Assembly: GCF_001577755.1 (NCBI RefSeq)
Contig: NZ_CP010776.1
Coordinates: forward strand, 1,364,001 to 1,428,000
Length of the DNA stretch: 64,000 nt
Direction of reading: 5' to 3'
Origin: Rufibacter sp. DG15C
GTDB taxonomy: Bacteria > Bacteroidota > Bacteroidia > Cytophagales > Hymenobacteraceae
Below the pieces are notes generated by a model. It ran no database searches. It was not told the origin of the DNA and saw nothing but the letters and a program-made list of their open reading frames with translations. The position numbers and the translations under genes are program-made. Numbering within the stretch: position 1 is the first letter of the stretch; each line of letters starts with the position of its first letter. Shown piece after piece: positions 16,026 through 23,868 of this stretch.

Positions 16026-18119
16026 CTACTTTTTGCTGCTTTTGTTGGTGTTGATGGTAAAGTTAGAGCCGTCTTTCTTGAGCATCATGTCTACATCTTC
16101 ACCGGTGGCGGTAGAGATAATCTTCTTGTACTTCTGGTAGAACGCGTCTGACTGTTTTTTCTCATCTACATACAGCCCGGTCTTGTCCAGCTTGAAGGTG
16201 TAATCTGCTTCACTGGATTTGATCAACCCGTCAGAGAGCAAGGCGGCTTTGAGCTCTTTCATCATGGCGTCATGCTTTTTCATGCGCTCATCGTGCTCCT
16301 TCATGCGTACGGCGTGGTCGGCCATACGCTTCTCGTGCTCTTTCATACGCACGCCGTGTTCTTCCATGCGTTTCTTATGCTCTTCCTGACGCTTGGCATT
16401 GTCTGCTTGGCGGGCTTTGTGGTCACCTTGAGCGGCGGCTACATAGGTTTCCTGGCGAGAATGAAACTCATCCATCCGGGAGTGGAATTCCTGCATTTGG
16501 CGCTCATACTCTTTTAAGTCTTTCTTGTAGCGCTTCTGGCCCTCCTCATCTCCTGACAATGGAGCCACCGGTGCCACCGGCGGAACGGGAGGAACCGGGG
16601 CCACCATGCCTACTCCGCGGCCACCCACGCTAGTGCCTCTTCCCTGGGATATGTATTCCCTTGGGGCCATAGGCGGTCTTGGGGCATGCACGCTTACTCT
16701 TTCTACTTCATCCAAGGTGCCATTTGCTACAGCCATGGCGCGCTCTGTTTCCTCAGAGGACATGGTTTTGGCGTTTTTGGCGGCTTTTAGCTGGCGTTCA
16801 ATACGGTCCTGGTATTTGCTTAGCTCGTTCTTAGGCACGCGCTTTCCGTTCACGTACACCTCCACCACTTTGCCTTTCTTGTTCTGCACAATCACCAGGT
16901 CATCGTCTAACTGCACCATAGTCAAAGCTTCCTCCAGTTCCTCTTCGGGCTCTGGCGAGTTAACCGGCACGGCGGCGGCCACATAAGGCTTGGCAGGCGC
17001 CGGCTCCTGTATAGTCAACGGTTCTTGGGGTTGCGGCGCCTCTGGGTTTTGTTGGTAATTGGCCCAGGCGGTGGCAGAGAAGACCAGCAGGCCGGCGGTC
17101 ACGGCGCAGGCGGCCAGGAAGCCCTCAGAGAAGGACGGTCTAAGCGCCGGTTGTTGCACCAGTCTGGTAATGCGGCTCAACAAAGAGCGGCGACGGCCCG
17201 AGAAGGCCATGGAAAGGCGAGGGGTGGTGGTTGGGTTTTTCATGAGTAGTTCTTCTAAATGGGTTAGGGCATAGGCGTAAGTAAGGGAGTCGCTGCAGAC
17301 AGAAATGGCCAGGTCGTCACAGGCGTGTTCCCGTTCGGTTCTAATGCAGTCAGAGATCCACCACACCGCCGGATGAAAGAAAAAGAGCGTCTCTACCAAG
17401 CTCTGTAGCAGGTTGAGCAGATAGTCTTTGCGGTGCACGTGGGCCAGTTCATGGGCCAGGATGGCCTCTATCTGGGCCGTAGACAGCCCGGCCAGCGTAC
17501 CCAGCGGCAATAGGATGAGCGGTTTTAGGTGCCCGATGACCATAGGCACTTTGATCAAAGCAGACTCGGCTATGGACACGGCGTGCGTAAGGCCCAATTG
17601 CTGGCCCACCTCCATCGCTTTCTGCTGCCAGGCCTCCGGCACGGCTTGTACCCGGTAAGAGCGCAGGCGCTGCACGTACACCCAGCCTCCTAACAAGCGC
17701 ATGCCCATCAAGACCATGCCTAGCAGCCACAAAAGCACGATGGCGGGCAGGTGCTGATCAAAATAAGCCTGACCCTGTGCTGTTACTTTTTCCCAGAACC
17801 CTTGTGATGTAGCGGTCTCTGCCCCTGCTATAACTAGAGTAGTGCTGGTGATGGCAGACCCGGCGCTAACAGCAGCTTGTGGCAAAGGGGGTTCATAGAG
17901 TTTGTAGTAAGTGATGCCCGCCATCAGGACCAAGGCCATTAACCCGGCCCAGGCTACGCGGTAGCGGGTGGCCGCCGAATGACGGTGCATTAACCGCAAC
18001 AACACGGCTAGGATAATGGCCAGCAGCGCGCCCTGCCAGACAGAATGTAGCAGGGTCCAGCCCAGGGCATTGAGGCTAGCCTGTGGCAGTACCTCATGGA
18101 GTAGGTTTGTGGGAGTCAT
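16026..18119 (-). CDS. BlaR1/MecR1-type M56 membrane metallopeptidase
   Basis: 697 residues. Four or so membrane helices surround an M56 peptidase domain with zinc motif AHELAHVHRKD (His223, His227) and the downstream EREHACDD. In the known BlaR1 system the sensor cuts or inactivates the BlaI repressor. Here there is no penicillin-binding sensor domain; instead residues about 340-697 form a periplasmic or cytoplasmic tail rich in Pro, then a charged coiled coil with a seven-residue H-x-x-R-M repeat (about 577-619). The start overlaps the repressor gene by 26 nt. The signal sensed is unknown. Confidence 0.92.
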   Translation of the reverse strand: MTPTNLLHEVLPQASLNALGWTLLHSVWQGALLAIILAVLLRLMHRHSAATRYRVAWAGLMALVLMAGITYYKLYEPPLPQAAVSAGSAITSTTLVIAGAETATSQGFWEKVTAQGQAYFDQHLPAIVLLWLLGMVLMGMRLLGGWVYVQRLRSYRVQAVPEAWQQKAMEVGQQLGLTHAVSIAESALIKVPMVIGHLKPLILLPLGTLAGLSTAQIEAILAHELAHVHRKDYLLNLLQSLVETLFFFHPAVWWISDCIRTEREHACDDLAISVCSDSLTYAYALTHLEELLMKNPTTTPRLSMAFSGRRRSLLSRITRLVQQPALRPSFSEGFLAACAVTAGLLVFSATAWANYQQNPEAPQPQEPLTIQEPAPAKPYVAAAVPVNSPEPEEELEEALTMVQLDDDLVIVQNKKGKVVEVYVNGKRVPKNELSKYQDRIERQLKAAKNAKTMSSEETERAMAVANGTLDEVERVSVHAPRPPMAPREYISQGRGTSVGGRGVGMVAPVPPVPPVAPVAPLSGDEEGQKRYKKDLKEYERQMQEFHSRMDEFHSRQETYVAAAQGDHKARQADNAKRQEEHKKRMEEHGVRMKEHEKRMADHAVRMKEHDERMKKHDAMMKELKAALLSDGLIKSSEADYTFKLDKTGLYVDEKKQSDAFYQKYKKIISTATGEDVDMMLKKDGSNFTINTNKSSKK

Positions 18120-18498
18120 CTTCCAGGCGTTTTAAGAGGTTCTTGATTTGATTTAACTCATCTGGGGTAGTGGACCGGTTGCCCAAAGCCTGCATCACAA
18201 GCTTCATGGCTGAGCCCCTAAAGGCGGTGTCCAGAAAACGGTCCAGCAAATGCTTCTGGGTGTCTTCTTCGGTGACGGCGGCCTGGTACAAATGGGAACG
18301 GCTTTCCTCATCCCGTGACACCAGGTTTTTCTCATGCATGATCTGGAGCAGCTTGAGCGTGGTGGTGTAGCCGGTCTCTTTCACTTTATTCTGGGCCTCA
18401 TTGACAAAACGCACCGTGCTGGGACCGTTCTGCCAGAGAATCTGCAGAATCTCTAGTTCGGTCTCGGTGGGTTTAAGCGGCGGGGTCTGGTTGGTCAT
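18094..18498 (-). CDS. BlaI/MecI-type transcriptional repressor
   Basis: 134 residues. A winged-helix N-terminal domain (PTETELEILQILWQNGPSTVRFVNEA and TGYTTTLKLLQIMHEKNLVSRD) precedes a dimerisation helix part (HLLDRFLDTAFRGSAMKLVMQAL), the usual BlaI/MecI plan and length. It should bind palindromes upstream of its own operon and be released when the M56 partner acts. Three TACGA/TCGTA palindromes lie just upstream (18521-18592), consistent with self-repression. Confidence 0.93.
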   Translation of the reverse strand: MTNQTPPLKPTETELEILQILWQNGPSTVRFVNEAQNKVKETGYTTTLKLLQIMHEKNLVSRDEESRSHLYQAAVTEEDTQKHLLDRFLDTAFRGSAMKLVMQALGNRSTTPDELNQIKNLLKRLEDDSHKPTP

Positions 18499-18520
18499 GG
18501 CGGTACGCTGAAATTGTATC

Positions 18521-18592
18521 TACGATTGATTTCGTACTCAATTATACGAACACTTTCGTAAAAGGAAAACTTTTTTACACGAAATTTTTCGT
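18521..18592 (-). promoter_or_regulatory. Cluster of three TACGA/TCGTA palindromes, likely repressor operators
   Basis: TACGATTGATTTCGTA at 18521-18536, TACGAACACTTTCGTA at 18545-18560 (perfect 6-bp arms) and ACGAAATTTTTCGT at 18579-18592 lie within 95 nt upstream of the blaI-type start. The pattern of several short palindromes around the promoter is what BlaI/MecI repressors use. A TATAATTG-like box overlaps the second site on the minus strand. Confidence 0.65.
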
Positions 18593-18762
18593 AGTTCTTC
18601 AATTCCTTTCTTTACTGTGCTTTAGAAGGCCTTGTATACCCCTCAAGGAAAAGGCATTGCCTTCTACTTAAAGGGCATATTGGGGCAAGGCTGGCAGAAG
18701 AAATTCTGTCACCTTGCAAGAGAGGTTATACCAGATATGAAAATTGTTGCGTAATCTACAGC

Positions 18763-19281
18763 ATGAAGAGAACAGCAGTGTTGGTCTTGGTGGCGGGGCT
18801 TCTTTCTAGTGCCCCAGCCTGGGCCCAAAAATACCGGACGGCCGCGGGTTTGCGGGTGGGTAAAAACGAAGTGGGCCTAACCATACAACAGAAGATATTT
18901 GAGAAAACCACACTGGAGGGCTTAGCTACGGCCGCCCCCCGCGAGGTTTTGGCCACGGTACTGGCCGAACAACATTTTAACATTCTAGGAAAACGCCTGA
19001 ACTACTACATGGGCGCGGGCGCGCACGGCGGGAAGCTGAAGGATTATGGGGCCGTCTACGGGTTTGACGTCATAGCCGGCCTAGAGTATAAAATCAACGG
19101 GCTCCCGTTTGTCCTATCCGCCGATCTGAAACCGGCTTTTCATCTGCGTCACGAGGAGTGGTTCAATCTGGGCAGCGCTTTCTCCATCAGGTATGTGATA
19201 GTGAAAGAGCCAACAGAGTCACCGCTGGATTTCATCAAAGGAATCTTTTCGCCGTCTGGGAAAAGCAAGAAGGGGGACTAG
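18763..19281 (+). CDS. Secreted protein, probably small outer-membrane beta-barrel
   Basis: 172 residues with a signal peptide ending at AWAQ. The mature part alternates hydrophobic and polar residues (TAAGLRVGKNEVGLTIQQKIF, FNILGKRLNYYMGAGAHGGK, FDVIAGLEYKINGLPFVLSADLKPAF, AFSIRYVI), typical of eight-strand outer-membrane barrels in Bacteroidota. The C-terminal tail is polar. No known function. Its gene is divergent from the blaI-type gene across the operator region, so it could be a target of that repressor (inference). Confidence 0.65.
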   Translation: MKRTAVLVLVAGLLSSAPAWAQKYRTAAGLRVGKNEVGLTIQQKIFEKTTLEGLATAAPREVLATVLAEQHFNILGKRLNYYMGAGAHGGKLKDYGAVYGFDVIAGLEYKINGLPFVLSADLKPAFHLRHEEWFNLGSAFSIRYVIVKEPTESPLDFIKGIFSPSGKSKKGD

Positions 19282-19295
19282 TTATCTTGTGGGGT

Positions 19296-19332
19296 GCTTT
19301 TGGGCTTGTTTTGGGAAAACAAGCTAAAAACG
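19296..19332. repeat. Intergenic palindrome, copy 10
   Basis: Left arm GCTTTTGGGCTTGTTTT, right arm AAAACAAGCTAAAAACG; inner arms pair fully (CTTGTTTT / AAAACAAG). Convergent gap. Confidence 0.85.
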
Positions 19333-19340
19333 GGTAAGCT

Positions 19341-19529
19341 TTATAGAGAGGCAATCTGAGCGTAAGAGGCCAAAGTCTCTGACTGTGCATGGTCTTCTGG
19401 TGATAAAACTTGTGTCCCGTTTTGGTTCACATAAATAACTTCTTGTTTGTAGTCTACACTGCTTAACGCGTTGTCTAACGCGAAGCTAGAACCCAAACAT
19501 GCTGCGAACAATAATACGATCAATTTCAT
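19341..19529 (-). CDS. Small secreted peptide-like protein
   Basis: 62 residues with a signal peptide (MKLIVLLFAACLGSSFA). The remaining 45 residues (VDYKQEVIYVNQNGTQVLS) are polar and Gln-rich. It is short but has a clean start and signal. No family recognised. Confidence 0.5.
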   Translation of the reverse strand: MKLIVLLFAACLGSSFALDNALSSVDYKQEVIYVNQNGTQVLSPEDHAQSETLASYAQIASL

Positions 19530-19949
19530 GGCTTTAATCTTTAATGGTTTGTTTAAGAGACTATCTGATTCTTAATTAGTTGCACCGTTTTACAAAGTTT
19601 TTTTTCGGTACCTGAAGGTCATTTTCTGTTTTGTTCATCTGGCTTCTGTTAGTAAGATGCACATGGCCTTCATTGGGTTGCCTTGCTTGTGAACTATTAT
19701 ATCCAAACGGTGTGCCACAAGTGTAAATCATTGATTATAAGCGTTTTAAGGCATATTTTTATTTTTCAATTGTCCAACACCGAACAAAATATGTCCGCTA
19801 CCGGACAAGTGACAACCAATTTCGTACATGATTGTCCGGCTAAGAGGGCCACATGCGCACATAAAAAACTGAATTTGAAGCAAATACCATCTGTCAAAAC
19901 TCCTCTTGGCCTGACGCCCACCATCTCCTGACAGCCGACCCCATCCTAT
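19530..19949. other. Gene-free stretch of 420 nt upstream of arfB
   Basis: AT-rich. It contains a set of TGTCC-type sites (19771-19840, listed separately). An 82-residue frame at 19683 has atypical composition and no family resemblance, so it is not called. Confidence 0.5.
19771..19840. promoter_or_regulatory. Phased TGTCC-type operator-like sites
   Basis: TGTCCAACACCGAACA (19771-19786) and TGTCCGCTACCGGACA (19792-19807, perfect 6-bp arms) share 12 of 16 bases and start 21 nt apart. A third half-site TGTCCGGC begins at 19833, 41 nt later. Spacing of two and four helical turns suggests tandem binding of a dimeric regulator upstream of arfB. No matching regulator gene is in the window. Confidence 0.45.
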
Positions 19950-20354
19950 ATGACACTCCCAGATTTAACCCCCGAATTGGTTTTCCAGACATCGCGCAGC
20001 AGCGGCCCCGGCGGACAGAATGTGAACAAGGTAGAAAGCCGCGTAGAAGTGTGGTTCTCCATTGAGAACTCAGCGCTGCTCAGCCCAGAGCAAAAAGAAT
20101 TGATGTTGGAGAAATTGGCGCCGCGTCTGAACAAAGAAGGTTTTCTGCACCTGGCCAGCCAAGAAGACCGCAGCCAGCTAGTCAACAAGGAGCTAGCCAC
20201 TCAAAAGCTCTATGAGACCCTGGAACAAGCCCTGCACCGTCCCAAACCCCGCAAAAAGACCAGACCCTCTAAAGCCGCCGTCCAGAAACGCATTGAAGCC
20301 AAGAAGAAGATTGGTCAAAAGAAAGCCAACCGAAGGTTTAGTTCTGAGTCTTGA
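19950..20354 (+). CDS. arfB: Alternative ribosome-rescue factor ArfB
   Basis: 134 residues, the length of ArfB/YaeJ. The GGQ peptidyl-hydrolysis motif lies in RSSGPGGQNVNKVESRVEVW, and the basic C-terminal tail (KPRKKTRPSKAAVQKR and KKKIGQKKANRRF) is the part that enters the mRNA channel of stalled ribosomes. It lacks the stop-codon recognition domains of RF1/RF2. The product hydrolyses peptidyl-tRNA on non-stop ribosomes. Confidence 0.95.
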   Translation: MTLPDLTPELVFQTSRSSGPGGQNVNKVESRVEVWFSIENSALLSPEQKELMLEKLAPRLNKEGFLHLASQEDRSQLVNKELATQKLYETLEQALHRPKPRKKTRPSKAAVQKRIEAKKKIGQKKANRRFSSES

Positions 20355-20392
20355 GTAGCGAGTCTAGCGTCTTAAAAAGGAAAATAGATTGG

Positions 20393-20429
20393 CGTTTTTT
20401 GGCTGTTTTCTGAGAATCAGGCCAAAATG
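20393..20429. repeat. Intergenic palindrome, copy 11
   Basis: Left arm CGTTTTTTGGCTGTTTTC, right arm GAATCAGGCCAAAATG. With copy 12 it brackets a 190-nt stretch, in a convergent gap. GAGTCTTGAGTAGCGAGTC-like units precede it. Confidence 0.75.
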
Positions 20430-20484
20430 GACAGGTGGTTTTTCCGCTCTGAGCAAGCAGGGCAAGATGATGTTGAATAAAAAT

Positions 20485-20514
20485 GTAGAGACAACGGCAC
20501 CGCCTTGTCTCTGC
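20485..20514. repeat. Small palindrome of a second family, copy 1
   Basis: GTAGAGACAA and TTGTCTCTGC flank CGGCACCGCC. The second half (GGCACCGCCTTGTCTCTGC) closely matches GGCACTGCCTTGTCTCTAC at 32763-32781. Confidence 0.6.
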
Positions 20515-20618
20515 GCATTCCAAATTCAATTTGCGTTTGGCCAAAGAGAATGCCTGCGCCATGATAAGACAAATTCCCCATTTATACCCTTCAGACTCAC
20601 AGCGCAAGTTAGATGAAC

Positions 20619-20656
20619 CGTTTTTAGCCGGATTCCCAGGAAACACCCCAAAAACG
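20619..20656. repeat. Intergenic palindrome, copy 12
   Basis: Left arm CGTTTTTAGCCGGATTCC, right arm GGAAACACCCCAAAAACG. Followed by GACTCGCGACTCTAGACTC-type short repeats up to 20690. Confidence 0.75.
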
Positions 20657-20690
20657 ACTCGCGACTCTAGACTCAAAACTCGCGACTAAT

Positions 20691-21494
20691 TTAGAAGCTT
20701 ACCTGCAAACCGTTGGTGAGGCTGTAGAGGTACTTGGGAATGGGCACGATGGGCTGGTTCTCATAGGTGTGCGCGAAGTTGGTGGTGAGTTGCAGCCATG
20801 TGTTCACTTTCACGGTCAAGGACACATCACCGCTGAACCGGTGCCTGAACTGGTCATGCGGCTGGTCATAACCCACCTGGTAGTAATGAATAGTGCTCAG
20901 TTCCAGATAGGGGTTCAAAGGCAGACGCACACTGGCATAGTTAGAGAGCTTGGGCATGTGCTTTTTGATGTAGCGGTCCTCCGCCAGGTTATGCCAGCGC
21001 TCATGCTCATACATTACGCCCGTGCCTAGGTTAAACCGCAGGTTCTCTTTGCGCACCACCGCAAACCGGATGCCCGCCCCTACCAGTGCCCGCAACTCCA
21101 GACCACGGTTATAGTCATACTGCAACTGCCCGAAGCTCTCATAAGACAACCGCTGCTGCCTCCTGAACGTGACACGGCCGTGCACATAGCCGGTCTCTAC
21201 CTGCGTGGCGCTGCGCAGCCGCACATAGTTGTAAGAGCTAAGCAAGAGGTAGGTATTGTGCTCAGAGACGTAGCCAATGTTGCCGTTACCCGTCAGGCCA
21301 ATGAAATGGTCTGTTTTGCCTTCTCTGCCAGTGGCCCTGTTGAACAGGTTTAAGTTGACGCCCAGCTTACCGGTAAAGTAATGCGAGGAGTCCCGCTCCA
21401 CACGCGCCTTCTCCACGTTTAAGATTTGACCCGAAGCGACAATGGAAAGTAAAAAAAAGAGGATTAGAAAGGAAAAGCGGACTGGTAAATTCAT
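20691..21494 (-). CDS. DUF481-type outer-membrane beta-barrel protein
   Basis: 267 residues with a signal peptide ending near VASGQ. The mature part is built of amphipathic strands (TGKLGVNLNLFNRAT, FIGLTGNGNIGYVSEHNTYLLLSSYNYVR, AGIRFAVVRKENLRFNLGTGVMYEHERW, FSGDVSLTVKVNTWLQLTTNFAHTYE) with a terminal aromatic residue (LQVSF), the sign of an outer-membrane barrel. The overall layout matches DUF481/YdiY-like proteins. Role unknown. The stop is followed by palindrome copies 12 and 11. Confidence 0.8.
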   Translation of the reverse strand: MNLPVRFSFLILFFLLSIVASGQILNVEKARVERDSSHYFTGKLGVNLNLFNRATGREGKTDHFIGLTGNGNIGYVSEHNTYLLLSSYNYVRLRSATQVETGYVHGRVTFRRQQRLSYESFGQLQYDYNRGLELRALVGAGIRFAVVRKENLRFNLGTGVMYEHERWHNLAEDRYIKKHMPKLSNYASVRLPLNPYLELSTIHYYQVGYDQPHDQFRHRFSGDVSLTVKVNTWLQLTTNFAHTYENQPIVPIPKYLYSLTNGLQVSF

Positions 21495-21639
21495 CTAAAA
21501 ATAAAGACCGAAAGAAGGCGTGGACGCTAAAAGAAAAGGCAAATTATCAAAAGAATTGCCAATGCCCTCTACCTTTTAGCATGGTGCAGTCCTCAGTCAT
21601 AAAAGACGGCCAAATGATTTTGTCCATCTCTTCATTTTA

Positions 21640-21684
21640 GGCATCGCTTCCTTCTTCTTTAATAAGTAGAAAGAAGCGATGCCC
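21640..21684. terminator. Stem-loop downstream of the 21687..22121 operon
   Basis: GGCATCGCTTCCTTCT at 21640-21655 pairs with AGAAAGAAGCGATGCC at 21668-21683. It directly follows the minus-strand stop at 21687. It lacks a clear U-run on the minus strand, so termination efficiency is uncertain. Confidence 0.6.
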
Positions 21685-21686
21685 TT

Positions 21687-22121
21687 TTAAGCTACACTGT
21701 TTCTCACTTTTCTACTGGTCAGAAACTTGATCAACAACAGAAAGGGAATGGACCAGATAAGTGCCATCATGAAATGGTCAAAGGTATGCTCTCCTTTGTC
21801 AAAAGGATTGTATGGCGCCAAAAAGATGGCTTGCCCCCAAACATACAACAGATAGAGAACAGACACGCCTATGGCCAGGGTTCTGGCCCAATTTCTATAC
21901 TTCGCCAGAAATATCCCTGCCACTAAAAGAGACAAGCTCAAGACAATTCCGGCCGTTGCCACAAAAGGCGCAAATGCTCTTACTTGGCTAGAGTACTCGT
22001 CTATGGTTATTTTAAGGGTTTGAGACACAATCAACCCGACCACATTGCTCATCAGGATTACTCCCGAAAGCAGTGCCATGACAATGCCAACCGTCCTGAC
22101 AGATTTGACCCGTTCCTCCAT
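21687..22121 (-). CDS. Four-helix membrane protein in operon with the MBL/rhodanese gene
   Basis: 144 residues with four membrane helices (about 10-32, 48-70, 78-98, 115-135). No cytoplasmic domain. The start ATG lies 3 nt after the stop of the MBL/rhodanese gene, so they share a transcript. I recognise no named family; a role alongside sulfur or sulfide metabolism is only suggested by the operon. Confidence 0.75.
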   Translation of the reverse strand: MEERVKSVRTVGIVMALLSGVILMSNVVGLIVSQTLKITIDEYSSQVRAFAPFVATAGIVLSLSLLVAGIFLAKYRNWARTLAIGVSVLYLLYVWGQAIFLAPYNPFDKGEHTFDHFMMALIWSIPFLLLIKFLTSRKVRNSVA

Positions 22122-22124
22122 CCA

Positions 22125-23456
22125 CTAAAACTGCGAAATGGCGTCTCCCAAGTCATATACGGGCACGCCCACTACATGAGGCTTCACAATGCTGGTGGCG
22201 GCGGCAGACCTATACCCGGCTGCGCAATGGATGATAACGGGCTTGTCTGCCGGCACTTCTTCTACGCGTTCCCGCAACTCTGGCAAAGGAATCTCCAGCG
22301 CCGAAGGAAAAATCTTGCGCTGCTTGATCTCGTTCCAGTTGCGTACGTCTACAATGGTGTAGTTCTCAGGGTGCTGTTTAAAGTCCTCCAGGTTCAGTTC
22401 GGGGGTTTTGTCTGTGGCCTCGGGAGGACAGGTAAGGGCGCCCAAGATGAGACGGTTATAGCCAATGCGGGCGGTCTTGCTAATGATTTCCTGCACCTTG
22501 GCCTCATTCTCTACCACTAGGTAAAACTGCTCTGTGGGCCAGACAATAGACCCCAGCCACGTCTCAAACTTACCACCGTCTTGCAGGTTGATGGAATTAG
22601 GCAAATGACCTTTCTTGAACTGAGCCTGCGGGCGGGTGTCAATCACCAAGGCGTTCTTCTCCAGTTCATGGTCAGCGGGCAGCACGGGCACGCGCTTGAC
22701 AGAAGACTCATACTTGGGTGCGCCTTTACGATTAATGGCCACGGCATGCTCAAAGTACTTAGGCACGAAGGGCTGGTCTGAGGTGAGGTATTGCACAAAC
22801 GCGTCTTCAGACATGGGTTGCAGGGCCGGGTTGGTGCGCTTCTCATCCCCAATGGTGCTGCTGTTGGCGCTGCTCATGCCCTTGCCGCAGAGGCTGCCCG
22901 CGCCGTGCGCCGGGTATACCAATACGTCATCTGGCAGGGTCATCAGTTTCTCACGGGTGGAGTGGTACATCTGGCGGGCCAGTTCTTCTCTGGAGGCCGT
23001 CAGGTTGCCCACATTCTCGCGCAAGTCAGGACGGCCCACGTCCCCAATGAACAGGGTGTCACCGGTGAAGACGGCGTGCTCTTTCCCTTCTTCGTCTAAC
23101 AATAAGATAGAGATGCTGTCTGGTGAATGGCCGGGCGTGTTGATGGCCTTTAAGGTCACTTTACCCAATTTAATGACGTCGCCGTCATCAAAGGTGGTGT
23201 GTTTGTATTCGGCGCCTAAGAGTTCACTCACGTAGATGGTGGCGTTCTTGGCTTCGGCTAGTTCTAGGTGACCGCTCACAAAGTCGGCGTGCGGGTGGGT
23301 TTCTATGATGGTGGTGATGCGGGCGTCATGCAACATGGCGTACTCCTCATACTGCTTGGGGTCGCGGGTGGGATCAATGACGGCAATCTCGGCATCACTC
23401 ATGATGATGTATGAATAATGGGCCAGGCCCTTGTCTTCAAACTGCTCTATTTTCAT
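22125..23456 (-). CDS. MBL-fold hydrolase with two rhodanese domains (persulfide dioxygenase-like)
   Basis: 443 residues. The N-terminal metallo-beta-lactamase domain has THPHADFVSGH, TPGHSPDS, FTGDTLFIGDVGRPDL and YPAHGAGSLCGKG, as in ETHE1/CstB persulfide dioxygenases. A first rhodanese domain (about 260-345) lacks an active Cys. The second (about 360-443) has HCAAGYRSA with the persulfide-carrying Cys. Known relatives oxidise glutathione or low-molecular persulfides to sulfite or thiosulfate and protect from sulfide. The gene leads the operon with the membrane protein at 21687. Confidence 0.92.
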   Translation of the reverse strand: MKIEQFEDKGLAHYSYIIMSDAEIAVIDPTRDPKQYEEYAMLHDARITTIIETHPHADFVSGHLELAEAKNATIYVSELLGAEYKHTTFDDGDVIKLGKVTLKAINTPGHSPDSISILLLDEEGKEHAVFTGDTLFIGDVGRPDLRENVGNLTASREELARQMYHSTREKLMTLPDDVLVYPAHGAGSLCGKGMSSANSSTIGDEKRTNPALQPMSEDAFVQYLTSDQPFVPKYFEHAVAINRKGAPKYESSVKRVPVLPADHELEKNALVIDTRPQAQFKKGHLPNSINLQDGGKFETWLGSIVWPTEQFYLVVENEAKVQEIISKTARIGYNRLILGALTCPPEATDKTPELNLEDFKQHPENYTIVDVRNWNEIKQRKIFPSALEIPLPELRERVEEVPADKPVIIHCAAGYRSAAATSIVKPHVVGVPVYDLGDAISQF

Positions 23457-23868
23457 AGGGAAAGAGGTTACGGAGGAATGAATAAGGCAAAGTTGTCATT
23501 TTACAGCGGTAATTCATAGATGACGTTCGTCAGCTTTGCCGGTCGTTTTTGGCCTGCTTTCCAGAAAATAGGCCAAAAACGGCACGTATGTGGCAATTTA
23601 AAGATTGCTCAGAAATTTCCAGCATAGAATAGGGCAGCCCTTGTCTTAGGTTTACTTCAGGGAACCAGTCCATGAGCCGTTGCCCTTCTTAAAAGTACCA
23701 ACTCCTAGAAATAAGTAGAAACACGTAGGTTTTCATAACTTGAGGCAGGGCTTTTTAGTTATGTCTTATACGAACATCTTAGTACTAGAGCCAGATGCTT
23801 GCCCTCAACCTATATTTTAGGCAAACTATCCAGAGACTATTCATTCACTGTTCATATAGAAGGAATAC
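23457..23868. other. Divergent intergenic region of 412 nt
   Basis: It holds the start regions of the MBL/rhodanese gene (minus) and the cyanophycinase-like gene (plus), and palindrome copy 13. I see no other gene. A CAACTTTG-like -7 candidate for the minus gene lies at 23488-23495. Confidence 0.5.
23544..23581. repeat. Intergenic palindrome, copy 13
   Basis: Left arm CGTTTTTGGCCTGCTTTC, right arm GAAAATAGGCCAAAAACG. In a divergent promoter gap, where no gene ends. Confidence 0.9.

Noticed and set aside
19683-19931. 82-codon frame upstream of arfB
   Set aside because: Composition is atypical, it overlaps the phased TGTCC sites, and no family feature is seen.
22636-23235. 199-codon frame on the plus strand
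   Set aside because: It is antisense to the MBL/rhodanese gene, which has full family motifs.
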